Positions 1 through 7,756 of a DNA stretch of 64,000 bases are shown here, one piece after another. Every line of letters begins with the position of its first letter. Positions within the stretch are counted from its first letter, which is position 1. Made by a program: the position numbers and the translations under genes. The DNA is taken from positions 23,536 to 87,535 of the forward strand of contig CAZPHV010000015.1 of assembly GCA_964586455.1 (NCBI GenBank). Reading direction: 5' to 3'. The notes beneath the pieces were generated by a model. The model was not told the DNA's origin. It did not search any database and saw only the letters and a list, made by a program, of their open reading frames with translations. This stretch comes from Aquimonas sp964586455. Lineage in GTDB: Bacteria > Pseudomonadota > Gammaproteobacteria > Xanthomonadales > Xanthomonadaceae.

Positions 1-1112
1 ATGTGCTCGGGCAGGCCACCCACATTGTGGTGGCTCTTGATGACGTGGGCCTTGCCGGTCTTGCTGCCGGCGGACTCGATCACGTCGGGGTAGATGGTGC
101 CTTGGGCCAGCCACTTGATGTTGCTGAGCTTGGAGGCTTCTTCGTCGAAGATCTCGACGAACAGGCGGCCGATGATCTTGCGCTTGGTTTCGGGGTCTTC
201 GACGCCCGACAGTGCTGCGTAGTAACGATCGCGCGCATTGACGCGGGTGACCTTGATGCCCATGCCGCCGGCCTGCTCGTTGGCAGCGAACATCTGCATC
301 ACCTGGTCACCTTCCTGATAGCGCAGCAGGCCGGTGTCGACAAACACGCAGGTCAAACGATCGCCAAGAGCGCGATGCAGCAGGGCGGCGACCACGCTGG
401 AATCGACGCCACCCGACAAGCCGAGCAGCACGTCGCCCTCGCCCACCTGGGCGCGCACGCGCTCGATCTGGTCGTCGATGATGTTGGCGGCGGTCCACAG
501 GGTTGCGCAGCCGCACAGGTCGACCACGAAGCGCCGCAGCATGTCGGTACCGGACTTGGTGTGGGTAACCTCGGGATGGAACTGCACGCCGTACCAGCGC
601 CGAGCTTCGTCGGCCATTGCGACGATCGCCACGCTCTCGGTGCGTGCGGTAATGCGGAAACCTGGCGGCACCGAAGTCACGCGGTCGCCATGGCTCATCC
701 ACACATCGAGCCGCGGCGGTGAGCCGGGGTGGTCCTTTAGATCGTCGAGCAGGCCGCAGGGCGCGCTGACCTCAACCTCGGCATAGCCGAACTCGCGCTC
801 ATGCCCGGCCTCCACACTGCCGCCGAGCTGCATCGACATCGTCTGCATGCCGTAGCAGATGCCGAGCAGCGGCACGCCGGCGTCGAACACCTGCTGCGGC
901 GCACGCGGTGAATCGGCCTCGACGGTCGACTCAGGGCCACCCGAGAGGATGATGCCCTTGGCACCCCAGGCGGCGATCTCGGCGGGGTCGTGATCCCAAG
1001 CCCAGATCTCGCAGTAGACCCCGATCTCGCGAATGCGCCGGGCGATCAGCTGGGTGTACTGCGCGCCGAAGTCGAGGATCAGGATTTTGTCGCTGTGGAT
1101 GTCTGGGAGCAT
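1..1112 (-). CDS. guaA: GMP synthase (glutamine-hydrolysing), C-terminus beyond window
   Basis: GuaA converts XMP to GMP using glutamine and ATP, the last step of guanine nucleotide synthesis in the cytosol. I read it by translating the minus strand from an ATG at 1112; about 370 residues are present and the frame is still open at the left edge. The N-terminal class I glutamine amidotransferase begins MLPDIHSDKILILDFG and has the nucleophile motif GICYGMQ and the later FHPEV histidine motif. The ATP pyrophosphatase PP-loop SGGVDSS follows, then the DTGLLR and KSHHNVGGLP segments typical of the family. It lies downstream of guaB on the same strand, separated by 187 bp of repeats. Confidence 0.97.
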   Translation of the reverse strand, partial: MLPDIHSDKILILDFGAQYTQLIARRIREIGVYCEIWAWDHDPAEIAAWGAKGIILSGGPESTVEADSPRAPQQVFDAGVPLLGICYGMQTMSMQLGGSVEAGHEREFGYAEVEVSAPCGLLDDLKDHPGSPPRLDVWMSHGDRVTSVPPGFRITARTESVAIVAMADEARRWYGVQFHPEVTHTKSGTDMLRRFVVDLCGCATLWTAANIIDDQIERVRAQVGEGDVLLGLSGGVDSSVVAALLHRALGDRLTCVFVDTGLLRYQEGDQVMQMFAANEQAGGMGIKVTRVNARDRYYAALSGVEDPETKRKIIGRLFVEIFDEEASKLSNIKWLAQGTIYPDVIESAGSKTGKAHVIKSHHNVGGLPEH

Positions 1113-1117
1113 GGGAT

Positions 1118-1287
1118 TCGGGATTCGGGATTGGGGATTCGTAGGAGCCAAAGAGCGTCGCAAGCGCTACGCTCGCCGTGAACGCATAGGACACGGCCGA
1201 AACTCAGTTCGAAGCGGTGACGCGGCGGGTGCAACTCAAGCCGGGAGTGTGGTCGAAACGAATCCCCAATCCCGAATCCCGAATCCC
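1118..1287. repeat. GGGATTC-type inverted repeat pair between guaB and guaA
   Basis: Tandem GGGATTC-like units at about 1113-1141 (CGGGATTGGGGATTCG) are answered by the reverse complement at about 1258-1287 (CGAATCCCCAATCCCG), so the roughly 115 bases between them could be closed into a large hairpin. The same units appear near 19622-19655 and 61971-61990. They look like dispersed intergenic repeats; their function is unknown. Confidence 0.7.
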
Positions 1288-1288
1288 G

Positions 1289-1312
1289 CCGCGCAAGCGT
1301 CAGCTTGCGCGG
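1289..1312 (-). terminator. Strong hairpin overlapping the guaB stop codon
   Basis: A perfect 10-bp stem (CCGCGCAAGC / GCTTGCGCGG) has a four-base loop GTCA. The guaB TGA (1300-1302 on the minus strand) lies inside the loop. No T-run follows on the minus strand, so it may be an mRNA 3'-end stabiliser or attenuator rather than a classic intrinsic terminator. Confidence 0.5.
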
Positions 1313-2754
1313 TAATTCGGCGGCTCCTTGGTGATCTGCACGTCGTGCACATGGCTTTCGCGGACGCCGGCGTTGGTGACGCGGACGAAGCTCGGCGTGG
1401 TGCGCATGTCTTCGATGCTGGCGCAGCCGACGTAGCCCATCGAGGCGCGCAGGCCGCCGGCGAGCTGGTGGACGATGTTGCGCACCGAGCCGCGGTAGGG
1501 CACGCGGCCTTCGATACCTTCGGGAACGAGCTTGTCGGCGTCGGAGGCGTCCTGGAAGTAGCGGTCCTTGCTGCCCTGCTCCATCGCACCCAGGCTGCCC
1601 ATGCCGCGGTAGCTCTTGTAGCTTCTTCCCTGGAACAGTTCAGTCTCTCCCGGGCTTTCTTCGGTGCCGGCGAACAGGCCGCCGATCATCACCGTGGAGG
1701 CGCCGGCGGCAATCGCCTTGGCGATGTCGCCCGAGTAGCGGATGCCGCCGTCGGCGATCAGCGGGATCTGGTCCTTCAACGCGGTGGCGACCATATCGAT
1801 GGCGGTGATCTGCGGCACGCCGACACCGGCGACGATGCGGGTGGTGCAGATCGAGCCGGGGCCGACGCCTACCTTCACTGCATCGGCACCGTGGTCGAGG
1901 AGGGCCAGCGCGGCCTCACCGGTGACGATGTTGCCGCCGATCACCTGCACGTTCGGGAAGTTCTTCTTGACCCAGCGCACGCGGTCCAGCACGCCCTGCG
2001 AGTGGCCGTGCGCGGTGTCGACCACGATCACGTCGACGCCGGCCTGCACCAGCGCATTGACGCGCGCTTCGGTGTCGCCGCCCACGCCGACCGCGGCACC
2101 GACCAGCAGCTGCTCATCACTGTCTTTGGCGGCGTTCGGGTTGTCGCGGGCTTTCTGGATGTCCTTGACAGTGATCAGGCCGCGCAGGGCGAACTGATCG
2201 TCCACCACCAGAACCTTTTCGATGCGGTGCTGGTGCATCAGGCTGAGCACTTCGTCGTCGCTGGCGCCCTCGCCCACCGTAACGAGCTTGCCCTTGGCGG
2301 TCATGATCGCGCTGACCGGGGCGTCCAGGCGCTTCTCGAAGCGCATGTCGCGGCTGGTGACGATGCCGACCAGCTGGTTGCCGTCGACCACCGGCACACC
2401 TGAGATGTTGCGCTTGCGGGTCAGCGTGATGACTTCGCCGATGGTGGTGTTCGGGCCCACGGTGAAGGGCTCACGGATCACGCCGGCTTCGAAGTTCTTG
2501 ACGTGCTGCACGTGCAGGGCCTGTTCGGCCACGCCCATGTTCTTGTGCAGGATGCCGATGCCGCCGAGCTGGGCCATGGCGATGGCGAGCTTGGCTTCGG
2601 TCACGGTGTCCATGGCGGCGGACACGATGGGGAGATTGAGCTTGAGTCCGCGCGTGAGCCGAGTTGCCAGGCTGACGTCCTTGGGGAGCACCACGGAGTG
2701 GGCGGGAATGAGCGAGACGTCGTCGAAGGTCAGTGCTTCAACCTGGATGCGCAT
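1300..2754 (-). CDS. guaB: Inosine-5'-monophosphate dehydrogenase
   Basis: GuaB oxidises IMP to XMP with NAD+, the committed step to GMP, and feeds GuaA encoded next on the same strand. I chose the ATG at 2754 (MRIQVEALTFDDVSL) over one 11 codons upstream because IMPDHs begin this way and GGAG lies about 8 bases before it; the product is 484 aa, the usual length. Two CBS domains sit at about residues 95-205. The catalytic cysteine loop is GPGSICTTRIVAG, followed by ADGGIRYSGD and the flap region YRGMGS. The gene ends inside a strong hairpin. Confidence 0.97.
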   Translation of the reverse strand: MRIQVEALTFDDVSLIPAHSVVLPKDVSLATRLTRGLKLNLPIVSAAMDTVTEAKLAIAMAQLGGIGILHKNMGVAEQALHVQHVKNFEAGVIREPFTVGPNTTIGEVITLTRKRNISGVPVVDGNQLVGIVTSRDMRFEKRLDAPVSAIMTAKGKLVTVGEGASDDEVLSLMHQHRIEKVLVVDDQFALRGLITVKDIQKARDNPNAAKDSDEQLLVGAAVGVGGDTEARVNALVQAGVDVIVVDTAHGHSQGVLDRVRWVKKNFPNVQVIGGNIVTGEAALALLDHGADAVKVGVGPGSICTTRIVAGVGVPQITAIDMVATALKDQIPLIADGGIRYSGDIAKAIAAGASTVMIGGLFAGTEESPGETELFQGRSYKSYRGMGSLGAMEQGSKDRYFQDASDADKLVPEGIEGRVPYRGSVRNIVHQLAGGLRASMGYVGCASIEDMRTTPSFVRVTNAGVRESHVHDVQITKEPPNYRAS

Positions 2755-2908
2755 GCGGCGGGCTCCGGAGGCGATGAAGCGCGACATTATAGGCCGGGCG
2801 ACACGGGCGGCGTTAGCGCTGTTTGGGGGGATTGCTTTGGCCAGACTTTGAGTCTGGAGCTGGGCGAGCCGTTGTGAGCTTGCGCGAGGTTTACCCCCTC
2901 TCCCCCGG

Positions 2909-2933
2909 CCCCTCTCCCACGAGGGGAGAGGGG
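2909..2933. repeat. CCCCTCTCCC/GGGAGAGGGG palindrome downstream of dctM
   Basis: A 10-bp perfect stem CCCCTCTCCC / GGGAGAGGGG with a 5-base loop, preceded by a second partial copy of the left arm (about 2894-2905). The same stem occurs at 19777-19801. There is no T-run. It lies in the 231 bp between the dctM stop and the guaB start and may act as a terminator, but it looks like a dispersed palindromic repeat. Confidence 0.6.
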
Positions 2934-2985
2934 AGAAAGGCGAGCGGCCAACTGCGCTTGATGATGAGGCGGCTGAACCCGGCGC

Positions 2986-4260
2986 CTACAAGAGAGCCAG
3001 CGACAGCCAGGGCACATAGGTGATCAGCATGAGCGCCAGCAGCAGGATCAGAAAGAACGGCAGGCAGGCGCGTACCAGCGTGCCGATCGGCACCTTGAAG
3101 CGGTAGCTCGCGATGAACAGGTTCATGCCGACCGGCGGGGTGAAGTAGCCGAGCTGCAGATTGGCCAGCATCAGCACGCCCAGATGCACCGGGTGGATGC
3201 CATAGCCCAGTGCGATCGGCACCAGCAGGGGCACCAGAATGACGATGGCGGCAAACACGTCCAGCAGCATGCCGACCGCGAGCAGGAACAGGTTCAAGGC
3301 CAGCAGGAACGTCAGCGGGCTGGAGATCACGCTCTGGATCCACGCGAACAGCCGCGTCGGCACCTCGGCATCCACCAGCCAGTTCGACAGCGCCAGCGCG
3401 GCGCCGAGGATGATCAGGATCGCGCCGACCATGCGCATCGACTCGGCCAGCAGGCTGGGCAACCTTGTGAACCCGATCTCGCGGCGGATCAACACGGTCA
3501 CCGCCAGCACGTAGAGGGCGGTGATGGCAGCCGCTTCCGACGCCGCCAGCGCGCCGGAGTAGATCGCGCCGAGCACCAGAACGGGCAGCGGGATTTCCCA
3601 GGCCGCCTCGCGCGCGGCGTCGAGCACGCGCCGCCATGAGAACACCTGCGTGCGCGCAGGCAAGGCGCGGCCCTGCCAGGCCGCATAGGTCCCGAGCAGA
3701 ACGATCATCAGCAGCCCGGGCAGGATGCCGGCGATGAACAGGTCTTCGATGCTGACCGAGGGCGTTGTGGCGAGCTGGCCAGCGACGAAGCCGTACAGAA
3801 TCAGCGGCAGCGAAGGCGCGAACAGCAGGCCCAGGCTGCCGGCACTGGTGACCAGACCCAGATTGAAGCGCTCGTCAAAGCCGGCGGCCTTCAGCGCCGG
3901 ATACAGCAGCGCACCCATCGCCACGATGGTGACGCCAGAGGCGCCGGTAAAGGCCGTGAACAGCGCACAGGCGAACAGGCCGACGATGGCGATGCCGCCA
4001 GGCAGCCAGCCCAACAGGGCATCGGAGAGTTTCAGCAGACGCTGCGGGGCGCGGCTCTCGGCCAGCAGGTAGCCGGCCAGGGTGAACAGAGGAATCGCGG
4101 TCAGCCCCGGCATGCCGGCCAGCCGGTGGAATTCCACCGCCACCACGGTCAGGTCGTAGCCGGCCTGATGGAAACCGATAAAGGCCGCACCGAGGATCAA
4201 CACGAACAAGGGCGCGCCGAGCAGTGCCGCGACGAGCAGCAACAGCCACAGCCAGCTCAT
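2986..4260 (-). CDS. TRAP transporter large permease subunit (DctM family)
   Basis: This is the large membrane subunit that performs ion-driven uptake in a tripartite ATP-independent periplasmic transporter. It has 424 aa, close to the family norm, with about 12 hydrophobic segments starting with LWLLLLVAALLGAPLFVLIL. Family signatures include PLFTLAGYLLAES, GASGVTIVAMGALLYPAL and the late FTPPVGMNLF. Its start overlaps the stop of the small subunit (ATGA), indicating translational coupling. The substrate cannot be read from this subunit; organic acids are typical of the family. Confidence 0.93.
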   Translation of the reverse strand: MSWLWLLLLVAALLGAPLFVLILGAAFIGFHQAGYDLTVVAVEFHRLAGMPGLTAIPLFTLAGYLLAESRAPQRLLKLSDALLGWLPGGIAIVGLFACALFTAFTGASGVTIVAMGALLYPALKAAGFDERFNLGLVTSAGSLGLLFAPSLPLILYGFVAGQLATTPSVSIEDLFIAGILPGLLMIVLLGTYAAWQGRALPARTQVFSWRRVLDAAREAAWEIPLPVLVLGAIYSGALAASEAAAITALYVLAVTVLIRREIGFTRLPSLLAESMRMVGAILIILGAALALSNWLVDAEVPTRLFAWIQSVISSPLTFLLALNLFLLAVGMLLDVFAAIVILVPLLVPIALGYGIHPVHLGVLMLANLQLGYFTPPVGMNLFIASYRFKVPIGTLVRACLPFFLILLLALMLITYVPWLSLALL

Positions 4261-4751
4261 GCTGCGCCGCCCTCATCTGCCGGAGCATCGCGCGGCGGGC
4301 CCAGCAGTACAGCGATCAGAAAGCGCAGGCTGAGTACGGCGAAGCCGAACGGGATGATCAGCATGCCGACCCAGCTCGGCAGCCCGGCGAACAGTACGCC
4401 TGGCGCCTCGCGTTCAAGTTCGATCAGGCTCCAGCCGTACCAGGCCATCGCAGCGCATACGGCCGCGGCGATCAGCTGCGCGAGCGCCCAGATGATGCGC
4501 CGCCCCAGCGGCGGCAGCAGCCGCGGCAGCAGGTCGAGCGCCAGGTGACGACGTTCGCGTGCGGCCCCCAGCGCGCCCAGCAGGGCGATCCAAAGCACCA
4601 GGGTGCGTTGCACGGTTTCACCCTCGATCCAGCCGGTATCGGCGAGCCAGCGCAGCCCGATCTGAGCGACCGCGAGCGCGAGCAGCAACAGCAGCAGGCC
4701 CGCGAGCAGGGCGTCCTCCAGCCGGTGCAGGTTGCGCAGCAGTCGAAGCAC
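4257..4751 (-). CDS. TRAP transporter small permease subunit (DctQ family)
   Basis: DctQ is the four-helix partner of DctM in the inner membrane. The best start is a GTG at 4751 (VLRLLRNLHRLEDALL), giving 164 aa; the longer open frame upstream runs into dctP. Four hydrophobic segments are visible, with family features WIEGETVQRTLVLWIALLG and the AARERRHLALDLL stretch. It lies 10 bp after dctP and overlaps dctM by 4 bp. No strong ribosome site is evident, so it probably depends on translational coupling. Confidence 0.9.
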   Translation of the reverse strand: MLRLLRNLHRLEDALLAGLLLLLLALAVAQIGLRWLADTGWIEGETVQRTLVLWIALLGALGAARERRHLALDLLPRLLPPLGRRIIWALAQLIAAAVCAAMAWYGWSLIELEREAPGVLFAGLPSWVGMLIIPFGFAVLSLRFLIAVLLGPPRDAPADEGGAA

Positions 4752-4761
4752 GCAGGTCAGC

Positions 4762-5742
4762 TCAGGGCGCCGCGGCGGGTACGCGGCTGACCACGGCGTC
4801 GACCATTTCGGCGCTGAGCTCCTTGCGCTCAACCATCGACTGGCGCACCGACAGGCCCACATCGCGCCAACGCGCGAGCTCGGCGGCATCGGGAGTGAAC
4901 ACGGCGACACCTTCCGCCTTCAGCGCTGCCATCGCGCTGACGTCAGCGCGCTGGTTTTCGACATCGAGCCGCTGTGAAGCCTTGCCGAAGGCCTCCAGAA
5001 CGATCGCCCTGTCCGGCTCGCTCAAGCGCGCGAACGAGCGATTGTCCAGCACCACGAAACCCACGACGTAAGCCAAGGGCGCATCGAACAGGTGCTTGAT
5101 CCGCGTATGCCACTGCAGGGCGATGGCACCGGCCGGGGTATTGCCGACGATGTCGATCATCCCGGTCTGCAGGCTGGTGAACACATCCGAGAGCGGCAGC
5201 GGAATCGGGCTGACTCCTCCCGCGCTGAAGGTTCGCTCGGAGATCTTGTCGCTGTTGGGAACCCACACCTTGCCCGAGCGCAGATGCTCGATGCTCTGCA
5301 GCGGCTTGCTGCTCATCATGTAGGCGAAACCCACGCCGGAAATGCTGAGCACTTCGAAGCCCTTGTCGCGGACGCCAGATTTCAGCATCGGATCGACCTC
5401 GGCGCGCACTGCCGAGATCTGGGTGTGGTTTTCGAACAGGAACGGCAGGCCATATACGACCGCGTCTGGGTACACCAGTGAAAGCTCACTGGCCGTCAGC
5501 GCCCCGCCCTGCAGCTGACCCAGGCGGATCTTGCGCATCACCGTTGCGTCGTCCCCCATCACGCCGCCGGGGTAGTAGCGAAACTCGACGCGGCCGTCAG
5601 TGCGCTGCTTGACCTCGTCGGCGGCTGCGCGCATCTCACGCAGCCAGCCGGAACCTTCAGGGGCGAGCGTGGCGATCTTGAAACTCTGAGCCTGGGCCAG
5701 CGGCGCAAGCAGGACAAACATGGCAAGCAGTAGAAAACGCAT
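4762..5742 (-). CDS. TRAP transporter periplasmic solute-binding protein (DctP family)
   Basis: This 326-aa protein has a signal peptide (MRFLLLAMFVLLAPLAQAQ) and binds the substrate in the periplasm for delivery to DctQM. The mature part begins FKIATLAPEGSGWLREMRAAA, typical of TRAP receptors, and has GLPFLFENHTQ, PLSDVFTSLQTGMID and the NTPAGA segment near the conserved ligand arginine region. Twelve bases separate it from the TatT lipoprotein gene upstream, so the four genes form one transport operon. The ligand is not identifiable by eye. Confidence 0.93.
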   Translation of the reverse strand: MRFLLLAMFVLLAPLAQAQSFKIATLAPEGSGWLREMRAAADEVKQRTDGRVEFRYYPGGVMGDDATVMRKIRLGQLQGGALTASELSLVYPDAVVYGLPFLFENHTQISAVRAEVDPMLKSGVRDKGFEVLSISGVGFAYMMSSKPLQSIEHLRSGKVWVPNSDKISERTFSAGGVSPIPLPLSDVFTSLQTGMIDIVGNTPAGAIALQWHTRIKHLFDAPLAYVVGFVVLDNRSFARLSEPDRAIVLEAFGKASQRLDVENQRADVSAMAALKAEGVAVFTPDAAELARWRDVGLSVRQSMVERKELSAEMVDAVVSRVPAAAP

Positions 5743-5754
5743 CAGAAACTCCGC

Positions 5755-6720
5755 TCAGAAATAGTTCTTCGAGTCATCCAGCAAGGCCCGCGCCTGGGCC
5801 TGTGCAAGCGTATTCATCAGCGTCAGACCGGGCGCGCGAGGGTCGGCCGCCAGCACGGTCTGCAGCTGCGCATCGTGCAGTTCCTGATCGAACACCAGTC
5901 GCGCGTAGTGCCGGGCCAGCAAGGTGCGTGCCATCAAATTGCGACCACCGGATAGCTCGATCGCCCGCTCGAAGGCGGCTCTGCCCTGCTCAGGTTGGCC
6001 ACCGACAGCGGCCGGGCGCAGAGAGTTCAGCACGCCCAAGTAGACGAAGGGCATCCCCTGATCGAGGGAGGGATCCAGCGCGACGGCGCGCTCCAGCAGC
6101 AGGCTCACGCGCGGGATGGCGGCGATCGCCGCGTAGTCGTCGCTGTGGGTCTGGATGTAGCCCGCCCAGGCGCTGCCCAGCAGATACAGGCTGGCGGCAC
6201 TGCCCTCGCCCGACTGCGCTGCCACCGCGATCTCCCACGCGTCGAAGGGGCCCTTGAAGGCAGCGCACAGCGCCGGCTGGTCGATGCAGGTGGCGCGCTG
6301 GGCATAGTCGAACGCCCGCTTCGACAGGCGCGCCGCACGCTCGGGTTCGCGAACGAAATTGCCGGCGTAGGCACCGTACAGACGCGCCGCGGCGCGCAGT
6401 GTGCCGGCATTGTCGGGGTCGCCTTCCAGCAGGCCATCGAGCAGCAGCAGATACGCCGGCAGACCTTCGGCCACGGTATCCGGGTCATCCTGATTGAGGA
6501 TTCCCCTGCCCAGGTTGTCGGCGAAGCGTTCCGTGGCACGGTTGACCATCGACGCACAACCAGACAGCAGACACAGGCCGACGACCACTGCAGCAGCACG
6601 CAGCGCAGGGCTCAGCCGTGTGTGTCGAGCGTCGGATCGGGCCACTCGATACTGCGCCGCGTGATCTTGGAGCGCGTGGTCTTGACCTGCGCGCGAATGG
6701 GTCAGAGTTGTTCGAATCAT
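5755..6720 (-). CDS. TRAP-associated lipoprotein TatT-like
   Basis: This resembles TatT (TRAP-associated protein T), a helical TPR-like periplasmic lipoprotein known in some bacteria to pair with DctP. A lipobox LLSGC lies about 55 residues after the ATG at 6720, which has GGGAG 8 bases upstream. The leader is long, so a GTG at 6645 giving a 30-residue signal is also possible. After the cysteine come ASMVNRATERFADNLGRGIL and helical repeats rich in alanine and leucine. Position immediately before dctP-dctQ-dctM supports the call. Confidence 0.85.
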   Translation of the reverse strand: MIRTTLTHSRAGQDHALQDHAAQYRVARSDARHTRLSPALRAAAVVVGLCLLSGCASMVNRATERFADNLGRGILNQDDPDTVAEGLPAYLLLLDGLLEGDPDNAGTLRAAARLYGAYAGNFVREPERAARLSKRAFDYAQRATCIDQPALCAAFKGPFDAWEIAVAAQSGEGSAASLYLLGSAWAGYIQTHSDDYAAIAAIPRVSLLLERAVALDPSLDQGMPFVYLGVLNSLRPAAVGGQPEQGRAAFERAIELSGGRNLMARTLLARHYARLVFDQELHDAQLQTVLAADPRAPGLTLMNTLAQAQARALLDDSKNYF

Positions 6721-6787
6721 GGCGAGGCTCCCTGCCAACGGCCAGTGTCCACGGAGCAGGCGACGGTTACGTGACACGCGGCGCGCA

Positions 6788-7657
6788 TCAAGCGGGGTTC
6801 AGCTCGCGCAGCAGGCTCGCTTCCCAGGTGTTCTGCATCAGCGTCGCCACGGTCATCGGGCCCACGCCGCCGGGCACCGGAGTGATCCAGCTGGCGCGCT
6901 GGACGGCTGCTTCGAAGCCGACGTCACCCGTCAGACTGCCATCGGGCAAGCGATTGATTCCGACGTCGATGACCACCGCGCCGGGCTTGATCCACTCGCC
7001 TGCCACCAGGCCGGGCTTGCCGACGGCGACCACGACGATGTCGGCGGCTTCGACGTGCTGGCGCAGGGTCTCGCGCGGGGTGAAGCGGTGACAGCAGACC
7101 GTGGTGCAACCGGCGATCAACAGCTCCAACGCCATCGGCCGGCCGACGTGATTTGACACCCCGACGATCACCGCTTGCTGGCCGCGGACCGGGCGATCGG
7201 TGTGGCTGAGCAGATGCACGATGCCTTTCGGGGTGCAGGGCCGCAGGCCCAGCTGGCGCAGGGCGAGGCGGCCGACGTTTTCTGGATGGAAGCCGTCGAC
7301 ATCCTTGCGTGGATCGATCCGGTTCAAGACCGCCTGCGCATCGACATGCGCGGGCAAGGGCAACTGCACGAGGATGCCGTCCACCGCGGGGTCCGCGTTC
7401 AAGCGATCGATCAGCGTCGCCAGCTCCACCTGCGGCGTATCGGCCGGCAGGTCGAAGTCGAAGCTCGCATAGCCGACCCGCTCACAGGCGCGGCGCTTGT
7501 TGCGCACATAGACGGATGAAGCGGGGTCGGCCCCGACCAGCACCACGGCAAGCCCCGGCGGGGGGCGCCCACCGGCGACGCGATCACGCACGCGACGCGC
7601 GAGGTCGGACAGCAATTCTTCGGCGATGCGCTTGCCGTCGAGCAGGCGTGCGGTCAT
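6788..7657 (-). CDS. folD: Methylenetetrahydrofolate dehydrogenase/cyclohydrolase
   Basis: FolD interconverts 5,10-methylene-, methenyl- and 10-formyl-tetrahydrofolate with NADP+, supplying one-carbon units for purines and fMet. It has 289 aa, normal length. Motifs: YVRNKRRACE with the catalytic Y-x3-K lysine, GILVQLPLP, the nucleotide-binding GVSNHVGRP, and TPVPGGVGPMT near the C-terminus. The ATG at 7657 matches usual FolD N-termini (LLDGKRIAEEL). It is 67 bp downstream of the TatT gene start on the same strand and could be transcribed separately. Confidence 0.96.
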   Translation of the reverse strand: MTARLLDGKRIAEELLSDLARRVRDRVAGGRPPPGLAVVLVGADPASSVYVRNKRRACERVGYASFDFDLPADTPQVELATLIDRLNADPAVDGILVQLPLPAHVDAQAVLNRIDPRKDVDGFHPENVGRLALRQLGLRPCTPKGIVHLLSHTDRPVRGQQAVIVGVSNHVGRPMALELLIAGCTTVCCHRFTPRETLRQHVEAADIVVVAVGKPGLVAGEWIKPGAVVIDVGINRLPDGSLTGDVGFEAAVQRASWITPVPGGVGPMTVATLMQNTWEASLLRELNPA

Positions 7658-7756
7658 GGGAGGGACTCAGCGTCAAAGCCGGCAATTATCACATAGCACG
7701 AGCCCTGCCCCACCCAAGCCGCACTGCCGTGACTTTGCAAGTTCAAGCTCAGCGCG

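Noticed and set aside
1033..2403. 456-codon plus-strand open frame across guaB
   Set aside because: Antisense to a clear IMP dehydrogenase; no family motif; long antisense frames are expected in high-GC DNA.
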